This document shows, in pieces, positions 1-13,618 of a stretch of DNA of 64,000 nucleotides. Both the position numbers and the translations under genes were made by a program. The stretch is from Hymenolepis diminuta. Taxonomy: Eukaryota > Platyhelminthes > Cestoda > Cyclophyllidea > Hymenolepididae. The notes beneath the pieces are model-generated. The model had not been told where the DNA came from. It saw only the letters and a program-made list of their open reading frames with translations, and ran no database searches. Each line of letters opens with the position of its first letter. The first letter of the stretch is position 1. The DNA is taken from the NCBI GenBank assembly GCA_900708905.1, contig CAADRB010000004.1:1863685-1927684 (forward strand), written 5' to 3'.

Positions 1-2227
1 ATGAGTTAGCTGTATGCTCGCAGACTGATACTGAAACCTATTGAAACTACAAGTAGACTCCTTTGGAAATGGAATTAAAGCACGTAATCGAGTTCGCTTG
101 GTCACTTCTAGACAGATATTTGTAACTTCTTCATGCACTCATCAATATCAATGTTTCAACTGCAGATTCTAAGAACGGCATACCCGCGGATTGATAGAGC
201 TAGATCGAATTAAGTTTTTCAAACGTTATAGGTTTTGCAATTTTAATAGTCTTGGTCAAGTTTTCTTGCTTATAATCATAAGTCCATTTATTTAAAGATC
301 CTATCAAGTACACGGATTGTATAATAGGATGCACAACTTTAAAATTCTGATGCATTGAAGAAAGAGCTCTCCAAGACTTTATGATTATCTTCTCGCATTT
401 TGATATTCTTTTCAATCTTCAAATTGCAGTACTTAATTCTCAAGGTTTGGCTTGAATTCGAAATGTTCATATGTAGGTGCATATCCGGCAGCATAAAGAA
501 CAAGAAGAGTTGTAATATTGCCAATTTCTTCTTTACACGCTTGCTGTATCCGACAAGAGAGTTTTGAGCTAACAGCGTTCGAGCAGTAGTCTGTAACACA
601 TTTCCCGATTCTTTGCCTTCAACATATGTATTTTCATTTAAACATGAATACCGCTCCACAATAATTTCTGTTGAATTATTATCTGGGGGATTTTATTGAC
701 GGCGGATATAAAGCCTGAGCTATTATTATTAATTACTTAGAAATTAATAAAATGGTTGTAATGTTTAAAATTAACTCACTAACCCACAAAATAGCAGTTT
801 GTTGTGTCTGATCAGCGAAACATGCAACATCAAATTGGAATAAGCTTATTATGAAAATATGGCCAAGTCACGAAGATAGGTAATATAGACACGTTAATAT
901 AAAATTAATTAATTAATATTAATGAACATTCCTATATTGAGGTTTTTGATGACCAGTTAATGAAAAATATTCTCTATAATAAACATGTTTTTCCATATTT
1001 GAGACATCTATTCAACTTGATCTTTTAGTAGAATCTCTTTAAGGTACATTTGAAGTGGGGATTTGCGTTACGCATTAGCGCAGATATTGATTTTTCAATT
1101 TCTGATATATTTGATAGTAGTTTCAAACAAATATTTGCTTCCAATAAGGCGGGTTTAAATTTTTTCTAAGGGGTTATTATTTTTAAAATTTACTTTGTTC
1201 TGTGAGTTCTGCTATGTCGGGATCAAGTAAACTGCTTAAAATCATGTAAGATCATACAACTATTTCGAATTTCGAAAGAATAAATAAATTGAAGTGGCAA
1301 GACTGATCGTCATAATTGTACAAATCAGATAAAAAAAATTGGAGATTGTGGCCAAGAATTTGATCAATAATTTGGGAGATGAATTTTGAAATTTGAATTT
1401 CAGTAAATGAGACAATAAACTGTCCATTAATTGAATATTTTACAACTTAAATTCGCAAATCAAATGAAGCAACTGTTTGACGCTCTTTATTGACCCCCTA
1501 AAGTTATTTAGTATTCAAATTTGCTTTGCCAATTTTAGTTACTTTAATGAAAAAATTGTAAAATTTTTTGCATTGTTGTGAGTTATATTAAAAATAAACT
1601 GCTGTGATGGAAGTGGAGAGTCGGATATTGTTAAAGAAGTTCTTCGCTGTAATAAAAGTTAGATGAATGACAGAAAAGGCAGAAAGTTATGGGCAAAAAC
1701 TATTTCCTTCCATGGTTCTCTGTATGTCTGCATATTCAATGACAGTTTGCCGTATCTGTTAGTTTATATATAATATCTCATGCCCTGTACGAACTACTTC
1801 ACGTATCAACCTTTAGATAGGGAGAATTTTAAATTTCAACGCATTTTGGTTTAATTTTAACAATGAAAATTTAAATTTTATTACGGTGATGCTGATTTTT
1901 TGAATGCATTGTCATTTTCCAAGCTAACATTGCGCTGTTCCATTCAGTTTATAAACATCTCTTAATTTAATTAGGATCTCTTTTTAAAATTTCGGGTCGT
2001 TATGCCTTATTTTTTGCGGGATAATTGATCTCTTCAGTGATAAAAGTTATAAACATTGTAATAAAGTATGCATATGTTTTGCATAAAAAGTTCATCCCCT
2101 ACTCTTAAATCCTATTGAGTCAAATTTCAATTTCAGCTGTTCCAGCTGAATGGAAATACTTAGCTTTTTAATAGCCCTTATTATTATTGACTATTGCATC
2201 AATTGACGTAACCAGCCGTTTTCTATT

Positions 2228-2320
2228 ATCTTAATTACCAGAGGTCACTGGTTCGATGCTTCCCCTATGTACACTCAGCGAGCAGAGTGGCTAACCGCAC
2301 TTGTTAAGTCTGTCTAATTA
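2228..2320 (+). repeat. tRNA-SINE-like dispersed repeat, copy 1
   Basis: The sequence contains ggttcgatgctt, a good match to a Pol III B box, followed by a stretch reading gagcagagtggctaaccgca and then aagtctg. Recognisably related stretches in the same order lie near 41255-41335 and 58290-58400. A tRNA-derived SINE is the simplest reading, but copies are diverged and the left end is not defined. Confidence 0.5.
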
Positions 2321-2490
2321 AAATGAAGCAGAAAGACTGTATTGCTGCACCTTGACGCTTTCCGTTAATGAGCTTGGGTGTTATACCCTAGTAGAAAGTC
2401 ATCATCAATGCTGAAAGTAATTGTAATTCTCTTCCATCTTTTGAGGAAAAATATATTCAACCTTGAAGAAAACTTATGATAGACCAAGTC

Positions 2491-2519
2491 AAATAAATAA
2501 TAATAATAATAAATAATAA
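2491..2519. repeat. TAA/AAT microsatellite
   Basis: A run of TAA trinucleotides with two interruptions, plainly visible. It generates a short chance reading frame on the minus strand. Confidence 0.9.
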
Positions 2520-4875
2520 GAAGTGAATAATCAAAAAGAAAAAAATCACGTATTCTGTGACTCAATTCTTCCCTTACATTATTAAAAATCTGTCCGATTG
2601 GTACGATTTATATTAATTTTTTAACTACATGACCAACTTTATTTCATGTCATTTCAATTAGTCTTTTCGGAAGACCTAGACTCCCTTAAATTGAAAATTG
2701 CGTTAAATGGCGTAACCAACCAGCTCTGACAATTCATTGTCACTCAACCTATATTTTCCCTCCGGACACACTTAAAGAGCATATTAAATCGTTAATTTGG
2801 ATTAATTATCTTTTCAATCGTCATTTAAATCCTGATTGCTTCTTTCTAGCTTCGTGAAGTTATACTCGTCGATTTTTCGACCCAGCAAATAAGTGAACAT
2901 TTACATATGAGGGAATCGAATGTTTCCTTTTATACCGTGTTATTCAGGCGAATGAAAAAAAAACAAACAAAAGTAATCATGTAGGTTATTACAAGGTTTG
3001 TCCTTCTCTGCTAGGTCAAGGTCACTATCTTGAACTGTTAACGAGTAAATAATTGGGTACAAATTCAGATTTCACCGAAATCTTAACTTAATAGAACTTA
3101 CAAATTAAGCTGAAGAGAAAAAAGTAACTGAAAGAACTTGGATTAATTTTTTAGATTGAATTTAAGTCGCTGTTGTTAGCGTCTAAATTTTTTTATTAAC
3201 ATTTTGAAATCATCATCTTTTAATATTATATTTTGGGACATGTTTTTTACAAACTGTTGGCTCGAAGAAAAAATGCGGTTTAATCAAATGCTATCCCTTT
3301 AATTCAGCTGGAAATGTATATGAAAGAATGTTTATTTTGGCAGATCGAGTTTGTGTCTTTCCTAAAGTTTTGAGAATAAAATTTCATTTTTTCGCACCTT
3401 TTCCTTTCATTTCAATGATCAAGTAATCAAAATTGTTTGTTTTTTTCAAATTTCAAGTATGAAATCAACTAGTGACGTTATTATTAATTTATTGTAACTC
3501 ATTCAGGTATTTTGGCAGTATTTCTCATGAATTGCGGATATCGGCCCTTCATTTGTTCCCGTCATCTTACACATAGCTTGAAATTTTACTTGAAATAAGA
3601 AGAGATGTGAATAAAGTGGTAACGACTTAGCCCTTGAATGTACAGAACTCTCTTGCTATGTGTTCATTTTTGGTATAGCCCAGTATCCTTAGTTAACCTT
3701 GAGAGAGATCGGGAAATAATTTCATTAATTTATATCGTCTTAATTGCGCCCTTGAAACAAAGGACGGGTTTGAATTTGTTCGATTGTAGGAGAAACTTGA
3801 ATTAACCATAATCATGGCTGCCTAACTGTTATCAAAAGCTTTGATTTTGTCATATGCTACTGGTATTTGATACTGATTTAACTGATAAACGAGCTCTATA
3901 TCTAGAAATATATTGAACTCCGTTTGAGCTATTTAACTTGATCGATAAAAATGTTTCCTTATGGCTCTAGCGAAAACTGTGAGGACAAATCCATTAAAAA
4001 TATATTAACTCAGATAGGAGACAGGCAAGGGGCGCTAGAGTAGGTAAAATTATCGTTCCTTGGAATTTTGGTTTGTTTTCTGGGTGTTTGGTACCGGAAA
4101 AATGGCAATTAAGGCATCTGTGTGATTGCTTGTAAAGTGAATTTCAACTCAGGAAATATGTTTTATTAAATTATGATTTTTTGTTAGTTCGTACTTTTGG
4201 AAAAGATTCCTGATACGGTGGTTGTCGTTTTCGATTATTTTTTTGCATACTGGTGTGAAACTTTATTTATTTATAACTTTGTGGCCTGCTTTCAAAACCA
4301 CGTGCAGCTGGGTCAGTAAGGTAGAATTTATAAAATCTTTTTTTATTTCAAACATGAAAATCCAGTTGATTTATTTTATTCATCCGACCACTGGAATCGT
4401 GCCATTATTATTTAGTGTCTTCGGTCATACTCAATCGTACAGTATTCAGTTTTTTCTGATAATGTTCCATTATTTATTTTCAGTCAACTTTGTGAAGTCC
4501 AAAATCTTTAATATATGTATAAGTGCATTAAATTCGTTAAATTCTAATATACAGGCCCTAAGGTATGTGATATACTACTGAAGTCCTTCATTAAGTAATA
4601 TTCCTTAATTTTAATATTTCCTATATTTTTTCCTTGGTCACTTTATTTCCAGCTGTCGAAATGCGGTAGAATGCATACCTCATTAGTTTTCTACCTCTAG
4701 ACCTTTCCTTAGTTCTTTTAAGCGTCTGCAAAATTTTTTACTTTTTCACTGTTCTCAGACCATTTCTTTGGTGAATAAAAAGTCTACTACATTGAATTCT
4801 ATCCCCTCTCCAGTGACAATTCATACTGTCTACCTTATACTCTCAATCCTCATTCCTACGTTCTCTCCGTCCTAG

Positions 4876-7800
4876 ACACTAACACGTTTGCGACTATTGG
4901 CTCACGTCATAGTGGGAATTCTAATAGGACTTCTTTACTTCAATGTGGGTAACAATGGCTTTCAAGTTATCAACAATGCAGCTTTCATCTTCTTCTCAGT
5001 CCTCTTCATCATGTTCTCCTCTCTTATGCCAACTGTTATGACATGTAAGTTTTCTCCTATGATTGTAAAATTCATTTTACTATCCGTTTATTTGTAAAAT
5101 TAGGACATGTCTTGCTAGTCAGACCAGCGGATGCATAATTGGGTGTTATTAAAATTAGTAAGGAAGAGTCGAGAATTCGATTCCCGAAGTTAAGGATTTG
5201 TTCATTACTGGTCATAAATGTATCCGTTTATCATTATTTGTCTTTCTAGTTATCCATCCCCTTCAATCAAAGTTGAAGTGGCTTCTCTTCAAAATATTCA
5301 GGGAAAGATGAGTATTGTTCAAAGTGTGTTAGTATTGAAGATGACATTTTGATAGGTAACCTTTTCGTCAACTATTTTATAGGAGTTGAAGTATCTGAAA
5401 ATAAAGCATTTGAATTCACTGGATTTCCACGAAATATACAGTACGTTTATCTTTCGTCTAATACAGTAGCATTGTTTCTATTCGAAAAAAATTCACGAAC
5501 AATCAACCGTTTTGCATTTCATCGTTCTTATGCGATTTCTCTTCCTGCCTTGTGGAACTGACTGTCGGTATCTTTAACTTAGACTATTCTCACCAAGTGA
5601 TTTTTTCCTATCTTAATTTATCTCAATCATGACTTTGTGCAATTTATTTCTACTTCGTATCAAAATTTTGTGTTTCGGAAGTGGTTTTTTTGTAGAATAT
5701 GCCTTTTCTATGCTTTCACAACACTAGAAAGTCCAGTATTCTGCTGCTATGATATATCGGCCTCCTAGACATCATTAGATTACGGTTGATTCAGACGCGA
5801 GAGAAGGATAAGACAGATTACAATTATTGCACGACATTTTATTAATCAAAGAAAAGCATTATGTAGAAATACAAGCTGTCTTCATGTTGTTGATGTTGGC
5901 GGATTTAAACACTGCCTGACTGATAACGATTTTAGTTTCGAATAACTGTTAGGCTGTCAGGAGCGGTGTGTCCGCGTCTTGAAAAGGTGGCTGGGCGACT
6001 TAGAGGAAACCTGTGGGAATTACTCATCTCGAGATAAAGCATAAAAACTGCAGCTATGACCTTCACTTTGTCAGTTTCCTATCGGCTTCAGGGTATAATA
6101 ACTAGGTTGTTCCAACGTAACAAACAAGAAGTCCTGGTAGTAATCTCGCAGAACAACCAATCTAGGGAACTCGGTAATATAGCAGCTTAACACAGAAGCC
6201 AATAACCCACAGTAGAACACAAGGCACGTTATGTTAAACACGTGAGCATTAACAAAACAAAACTCAATCGGTGTCGGCTTAAACAAATAGTTATAATTAC
6301 AAAGTGTCTTTTATCAATGGGGAAATTGAGAGGGAAATTAAATTTTTATTTATAGAAGAAATATTGGGATTGGGGGAAATAGTTATTCTTTCTTCTAGCA
6401 TAAGTAGATGTGTGCTCTGTGCGTGTGCTCTCTGCTCTCTGTGCTCTGGCAACAAGAGCACTGTCTTCTTAGCGTGTTCTGTTAAATTTAGAACTGGTTA
6501 TTAAAGTAATATCTCAAAGGGGATTTCAACCCAAGTTTAATCCTAAGTGACAATTTTGGGTGGGTTAAATTTTCAGCCGGATTTTGCCTATTCATTTTAC
6601 ACTATTGAATGCTTTCCCATTAATGATCTACCTTTAAAATTTCGGCAGAGGAAGAGGCTTACTTTTGCATCTTTTTGTCTTTTCCCTCTCATTTCCAATT
6701 CGCCATAGCTCTCCCGAGCAATTAGTAGGAGACAACCACCCTTAACAATTCATAATGTTTCAGTGTGCTCTATCAAGGTGTACCTTCTGCTTTTTATTTC
6801 CCAAACGAATTTACCTAGTTTGGAAGGTAGGCATAACTAGCCAATCAGACGAATGGGACAATTCTGATTGGTCGATTATAGAGTCATGTTCCTGTTTTTG
6901 CGTGCTGCCTAAATTTCCGCCGTGTCTTGTTGCTTACCTTGCGTTCGACTATTTGTAATTGTGTATTTTCATCCTCTTTTTTGTAGTCCCTTTGGAGATG
7001 CGTGTCTTTGTGACAGAGCATCTTAACTACTGGTACAGTGTTCGTGCCTACTACTTTGCGAAAACTTTCGCCGATCTTCCATTCCAGGCAAGTTTCAAAT
7101 ATAACTGACGGAAATCTCTCGTCAAGTAGCTTGTATGTTTGAATCACCAAGTAATTATACTTTAATGTTTACTTGTGCCAGTGAAATTAAGATAAGAAAC
7201 CAGCCAAAGCGAAGTTGACTTATCGCAGAGAGTATAAAATTCTACTGGGAAAGCCTATACTCAATTGAGCTAGTATTAAATGTAAAGTATATTCATTTGG
7301 TTAATGTACACGTATTAATGTAAAATAGAAAGGTGAAAATAGGATTTAAAGTGTTATTAGAATAAGCATAGCCTCTTGAAGTCGCTCTAAATGATAAAAT
7401 CGCATTCCGTCGTCCTCTCAGCATCAATATTAATCAATATTGTTCGATATGTCTACTTAATCAAAATACAATTTAAATAAAAGGATGTGCAGCTTTCATT
7501 GTAGCTTTTATTAAGATGAATGAAGGATTAATTATGGCGATTTCATTCTTGAAAGCGGGGGAGTCTATTTAGCTCGATTTGCGATTAGTGCTTTAAAAAT
7601 CCTCGCAGAGGAAAGCTTTCAAAAAGCGTTCCGTCTCGTTGGAACTTACCTATGAAGGCGATTGGGTGCAGATTAAACTACATGGCGATTTTCAAAATTT
7701 GTATTCGCTTGTATTTCGTTGATCTCGAATTCATCTTATAGCCAAAAAACTGTACTTTCAAACCTGTTACGTCTGATTAGATAGATATACTTTTCAAACT

Positions 7801-10800
7801 ATACTACCAGTGCACAATGAATGATATTTGTGTTAGAAAAATTTTTTTTAAACAATGATAATTAAATCCTCAAAAAAAGAAACCAGTATTTGTTTGCTAA
7901 ACTTAAACATATGGACAAATACGTAACATGATCGTATTAAACAATTTGTGGCTATGAAAAATCGGTAAACGGTTGAGCAAAGTGGAACCAAGAAATTAAA
8001 TGGATATGAAAAGTGTGAACGTGAGAGGCGCACTAGAGGATAACCATTTACTCATGCTAGGTATTTGAAGCTTGACTGGTACTTCGATATAGCTATAGAT
8101 ATAATTGACTCAGAAACATCAAAATGTCTAGGCAAAAGACTGAATTGTCTAGCTTCCCAGCCTATTAATTTAACAAGGACTAGTTATGGTAACCAAAGTC
8201 GCTTGATATTATTGACAATTGAAGGCCATCCCACCTCTGGAATGATGACAGTTTTGTCCAGACTGTCAACATATCAAATTTTATGTCCGCATGCTGATAA
8301 GACTGACAAGGCACCTGGAGACCACCTGAGGTGTGAATTTCTTACCTAGAGCTAAAGCAATTTTTAATCTTTCTAAGAGCATAAACTAATAAAATTTGAT
8401 TAATTGACGGATGTGTTCGCCGGTAAAATTTTGTTCAATATTTACCGACACGTAATTCATCATCCTTTTGGTGCGTATCTCAGTGTACTGTTGGTCAGAA
8501 ACCGCACTCCCAAATAAAAACAAAGCGCTAGGGATAATGATGAAACAAAATAATTCACAATCCATTTATGAGATGATTTAGATTCAAATTAGGAATGATG
8601 CATCAAATTGTCTGGAAGATGTTCCAAAATGACCTTTCAGATGTTTCATATTCCATTAGCTCTCCCTTGAAAAAAATGTCTATCCTGGATGCATAAGTAT
8701 ATCATATTCGTCAATTTAGTCATAGATAAAGGAATCATTTTAATGTTCGAAGATCAAGGTGCGTAGCTTTGAGGTTTAATTCTGGGAAGATGGTGGAGAG
8801 ATTCGATTGATGGGGTATGGGATTTTACAAAACTAAAGAATATGTGCAGTCAATTTGGTTTATTCTGATTTTGGTTACGTTTATTTGTGATACAGCTCTA
8901 AAGGCGGTGTTCGAGTACTTAAGTAAAAAAAAAGTAAGTACTTAAATCACAGAAGAATCCAATCATTAAAAATAGAAATTTACCAATAAATTTTCTGTAG
9001 AAGTCCAAGTCTTACCGCCAATTTTCTACAGCTGCGTTTTCAAATGTAGATAATTTCAATTTATAGGCTTAAGGTCTTCTCTAAATGCTTATGGAAAATA
9101 TCCGCCCATTCCAAATGCCTGTCACTTCTGCTGGGAAAATTAAAATGGCTTCCAGGACTGTGATGACGTTGGTTTTTCTGGGCATTCTCTAAAGCTTGAA
9201 AATTGATAAAAATACTTTTGGGGAAGTTGAGACAGCTGAGAAACAGACGAATATCGGAGGTAGTCAAGACTAGACATTTGATTTAAGTCTAGTTTTTGAC
9301 ACTGAAAGTGTTTGTTTTTAGAGAGTGGGTTGAAATATTAGTTTTTAATTCCTGAGAGTCTTGACTAACTTCTCTTCAATTGGTCCAATAGGATAGTGTT
9401 CTACATCTCAATTCCAATATTACAAGTACAATATATAAAAATATGAAAAGAAAATTAATCGGATTTCTTGTCTTTGTTTGTATATGTCAAAAATCGTACC
9501 CGCATGTCCCATTTTTTAAAGATGGACAAATCTCAAATCCGAAAATATGGTCCCAAGTGTACTGAATTGTGTAACCTGACAGTAACAACAGAAATGGTAG
9601 CCTTTTATGGGCTTTTTAAAATCTTATCCTAAGATAATTTTATCAATATCAAGTCGCTTTCGCTAATTAGAGAAAAAAGGTATCGAGCGTAATTGATTAC
9701 TTCTGTTGTTATTATCCAAAGTAACATAAAAAGTACCTTCAATTCTTAATTGCGGGAAGCGATTGGCAGCAAATAATAGAAAAGAGAGAGGCATCAAAAA
9801 GATAGTGAAGAAAGATCTAGATATCAAGGAGTTTCAGTTCATTTCATTTCTGGATGGGCGCAGTTCACGTTCTGAAATTCTAATTTCATGAGCCATCCCC
9901 TGGGTTGCAGCAAATGCTTGTCTTTGATATCCAATGCTTATTGACTGGCTTTCTAATCATGATGGTCAGTCTGGTCACTAATTCATTCTACCAATAATTG
10001 AGAAGGCAAAATGATCTTACATGAAATTCAGCAGCTTACAGCTTTAAAATAGCAGAAATAAGATGGTTGAAACCTTATGTTAACAGAGCTTGCACCAACT
10101 GATCAATAATCTTCGAATAACTTCCTCTATCTCTTTCGAAAGTAAGGTTCATAGTTTAAAACAGTGAACTTTCGAATATTAATATACTGCATCCGAAATT
10201 CATATGAATAAAGACTCGTTTGATGTCCCGATTTTACCCTTTTATTATACTTAATCTCCTGCATTCATTATTGAACTATTTTACTGCTCCCTATTTTCAG
10301 ATGCTCTCTCGGTTTTTAGCTTTGCCTTGGTTAGTAAAAAAGAAACAGTGTAGAAAGCTTGGGGCTTATGTGAATTTGTATAATATCAGAAAAGACAACT
10401 ACATATGAGGTTTATTTTTTTAAACTACACGGTAAACGTATTATAAATTTCCCTTGGAGAAGCCATTATAACCGTTTTTGTTCCCGATTTGAGGCCAAGG
10501 GTACAAGAGTACCACACAAATGGCGTAAACTCTGGTAATATAATTACCTATAATTAGTAAATAGGAAGACGAAAAAACCATCGTTAGAGGAAAAATGGGA
10601 TGTCTTGTTTCCTCTGCCTAAAAACTAACTCATTGTATGGCATTCTTTTTTGACTGCTAGGATAATCCGTGAATTCTCTTTTATTCTTTGCGTCAAGGCC
10701 AAAAGCCAATCAAGAACTTCGTTCACATTCTACCTCACATATTGATGGGTTTGTACGTCCATTAGATGATTCCTATCAATTCAACCCATTTGGTCATAAT

Positions 10801-13618
10801 TATTTGGTCAAGCGACAAATGCCTTTACCTATGGCTAAATGGTTCTTTACATGAGTAGTTTTTTGCAATTGAATCTTGCTACTTAAATTGGGTTACTCTT
10901 GTCCCTGCATACTTTAGTGACCCTGATGTGAAATAAAAGGGTTAAAATATTAAGGGTGACAGATTAGGAGAAAATCATTTTATCCTGTATATTTGATCAA
11001 ATAAAAATTGATTAGAGTCCAATCAAGAATATCTACTGGACTTATTTGAAAAGCGAAAATGAAGGCTAAGAATTTCGACTTTTCGAGTAGTAATTTGTAA
11101 CTTATTTATGTAAAATGACTATTTTTGAAGATATTTGAAGGGGTTCTCCGCGTTATTTTTGGAGGCTACAGTTGCTTACATCCATATCAAAAGTCATAAG
11201 GCCTTGAATTTAAATGGGAGCTCCTATACAAGAAATACGTTTACTTATATAGGTTTGGGTACGTATGAAAAGATTGGTAGCGTGAGTGTGATTACACTAC
11301 CAAGCATGGGATCTGAAAATCAATAATTGATAAACTAGTACAGGAGAGATGAAGCCTGTGAATTACACAAGGTATAAAAAATGAATTAATTCGACTTCCT
11401 ACTAGGTTTAAATTTAGTTCGAAGATTGTTGAGTGGACATTTACATTGAATGCAAGTCTTTTCAATAACGAATGCTTAAATTTATATGTATTTTGCAATT
11501 ACCTATTTGTAAATCTTGTTTGTGTATTTTTCAAGGAATGAAAGGTAGGATAGTGGCGACGGTTAGAAAATGGAGTTGGAGTTCAGCATTATGCCTATGA
11601 TTATCATCTTAACCTCCCGATTAGTGATGATTTGTTCTCTCTTTTAGGTAGTATTTTCGGCTATCTATGGTATGATCGTGTACTTTATGACCGACCAACC
11701 TTCGGATTTTTCTCGATTTATGATCTTTCTCACCATGCTGGTGCTGACCGCTCTAGTGGCTCAAGCTCAAGGCCTCTTGATTGGTGCTTCGACTGACCTT
11801 GAGGTATTTATATAAAAGCGGAGCCGCGTTTAATTTTAATGCACTCATATTTGCCACTTACACGCGTGCCCAAAATGGCTTGCCAATTTTTAACTATTTC
11901 AAGGCTGAAGCACGGTTTTGACGTGCTAAAATTAAATAGATAAAGTTGTTTTATTTTCCCTCTTTCCAACTCTATTATTATCGGTTTGAGTTTATTGGAA
12001 CGCAGTTATTAAAGTTGAATGAACATGTTTTTAAACAAAGAATGGAATTTTTAAGGAAATTCAAAATGCAGTTATTTAATAATATCGAATTTTAAAAGTA
12101 CTTGTTTTCTGTTAATTGATCCGTATCATATATGAACAATAGCACCAACAGCCACCTTGATTCCGGCGAAAGCGATCGAGAATGAGGATTCTGTCTACTT
12201 AGAGGAATTAAGTTTTATATAGTTTGGAAGAAGGGATAAATGCCGCCGAGTTCTTGAGAACAGAAATTAATCACCATGGAGATGCCTTCAATACAATATT
12301 AACTGGTGATGATGGCCAATGTCCAGAGCATTAGACACAAACATTATCTGCACCTGTTACATTCTCATAAACTTATGAATCATTTCCAGAGAAAAGGAAC
12401 TTTTTTGTTCTATCGGTAGTCAATATTCATTTTTGAAATGGAACTTCAATTATGATAAGGAGAAGAGTGCCATAAAGAAGAACAAGTATTTCTGAGAGTC
12501 ATTTTATGTGCTGCTGGAAAAATTCAGGAGCATTTTCGATATCTCCTCATCTTTTAACAAAAAATCAATACACTATTCTTTGGTTTAAACAAAGTCACAA
12601 TATTAAAATGATAGCCATCATCGTAAGCTATGCAAGACTCGAATAAGTACTCGATCTGATCAATTCGAATTACATTCAGACGCTCTTTTGTACCAACTGA
12701 TCATCTCTTGTTAAATCTACTACATGAAATAAGTAGATTAGTACTCATTTGATGCGCACCTCTGAGTATGAAGACAAAATTGTTAGATGCATGGTAGTTA
12801 TAGAGTATTCGATGTCGCTTATTCTTTTAACGGAGCTGCGCTGAAGAATTTCAGGCTTTTTGCTTTCCCGCCATCTACCATTAATGACTACTAAATCGGT
12901 GAACAGCAGTATTTTAATTTCGTTGCAACTAAATTTTAACTTAACATATCTGAAATGCCAGATGTTTGCATTTGAAACAAATAAATGTTAGAGGCGTAGA
13001 AGAAATTTTAATCCTTTGAGTATTTTGTTCTTTTTATTATTTTATATTCAACTTTTTACTATGTAGTCCTTTTCCGTACTTCTGTTATACAGAAAAAATA
13101 TTCGCTTTTACTATTCATAGCTTCTCTAATAATTACTATATTCCTTATTATTTTGTTATGCGAAATTGCATGTCTGTTCCATTTTTAAAATTCTTTGATT
13201 ACTTAGTGAATTATTATAATTACTGTTAATTTGTATTTCCTACTTTCATTTGAAGGTGTCAGTGTTTTTGGGACCGGCAACAGGCATTCCAATTCTCCTT
13301 TTCTCTGGATTCTTTATCACCCTCGACACAATTCCAAAGTACCTCCAATGGCTCTCTTACAGTTCCTTCACTCGTTATGCGTTTGAAGGTTCCATGAAAG
13401 CGATCTATGGCAGTAACCGCACGGCGATGAATTGTTCCAAGCGACCCTCAGCAAGTGCATCAATGCCCTGTCTCGGTGACCCACAATCTGTGCTCAATCT
13501 TCTCAGTATTAGCCAATACCATTTTGGCATCGACTTCATTGTGCTCATCCTCTTCTTTTTTGTACTTCGTCTCCTCTGCTTCATAGTGTTGAGATGGCGA
13601 GTGCGAAATTCCACATAA
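4876..13618 (+). CDS. ABCG-family half-transporter, C-terminal membrane half (5' partial)
   Basis: Four exons join in frame to a 262-codon C-terminus and stop: 4876-5044, 6987-7087, 11648-11803 and 13256-13618. The reading matches the second half of ABCG1/ABCG4/White-type lipid or substrate exporters: [21 protein letters not shown], then MPTVMTFPLE across the first junction, [20 protein letters not shown], the [10 protein letters not shown] loop, [39 protein letters not shown] and a final hydrophobic helix near [14 protein letters not shown]. Six membrane or re-entrant segments are visible. The external loop before the last helix has NRT and NCS glycosylation sequons and paired Cys. Splice phases are 1, 0 and 0. 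Intron 2 uses a GC donor (ag|gcaagt at 7088). The N-terminal ATP-binding domain that every ABCG protein carries was not found, so the gene should start upstream of 4876. Family assignment is secure; choice between ABCG1-, ABCG4- and White-like is not. Confidence 0.9.
5045..6986 (+). other. ABCG intron 1
   Basis: Bounded by the donor acat|gtaagt and the acceptor ttttttgtag. It contains a copy of dispersed repeat family A. No exon-like sequence was recognised inside. Between roughly 6550 and 6750 the sequence is locally pyrimidine-rich. Confidence 0.75.
5727..6055 (+). repeat. Dispersed repeat family A, copy 1
   Basis: About 330 bases related to copies near 51483-51810 and 59765-60055. Shared landmarks in order are a gctgcta start, gagagaaggataagac, a ttattaatcaaag block, the block aggagcggtgtgtccgc, gcgacttaga and a final actgcagct. 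No coding capacity is visible. The class (LTR, MITE or other) cannot be told from these diverged copies. Confidence 0.6.
7088..11647 (+). other. ABCG intron 2 (GC-AG)
   Basis: About 4.6 kb between the GC donor at 7088-7089 and the acceptor ctctcttttag ending at 11647. It holds a copy of repeat family D near 9850-10100 and a short A-tract flanked by a 9-base direct repeat at 8914-8945. A 94-codon open frame at 8065-8349 resembles nothing I know and lacks splice or codon support. Confidence 0.7.
9850..10100 (+). repeat. Dispersed repeat family D, copy 1
   Basis: The core around 9996-10100 (attgagaaggcaaaatgatc, then tagcagaaataagatgg and gcttgcacc) matches 30751-30855. An upstream landmark, cagttcacgttc near 9860, has its counterpart at about 30700. 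This copy is longer between the two landmarks by roughly 90 bases. Confidence 0.5.
11804..13255 (+). other. ABCG intron 3
   Basis: Runs from the donor gag|gtattt to the acceptor catttgaag ending at 13255. AT-rich with no recognised exon or repeat copy. Confidence 0.75.

Larger units (their letters stand above)
1..4875. other. No gene recognised; probable upstream intron of the ABCG gene
   Basis: No exon could be supported on either strand. The next feature is an internal exon of a plus-strand ABC transporter, so this stretch is probably intron of that gene or lies upstream of it. I looked for Walker A, ABC-signature and Walker B motifs of the nucleotide-binding half and did not find them. 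The sequence is AT-rich, with a TAA microsatellite and one SINE-like repeat. It becomes pyrimidine-rich over about 4680-4875, just before the first recognised exon. Confidence 0.5.

Noticed and set aside
4222..4581. 119-codon frame before the first ABCG exon
   Set aside because: Composition (Phe, Ile, Ser, Leu) is that of AT-rich DNA, and it has no ABCG-like text.
6884..7150. 88-codon minus-strand frame
   Set aside because: It is the antisense shadow of ABCG exon 2.
8065..8349. 94-codon plus-strand frame inside ABCG intron 2
   Set aside because: No family resemblance, and it is not needed to join the flanking ABCG exons, which splice in phase without it.
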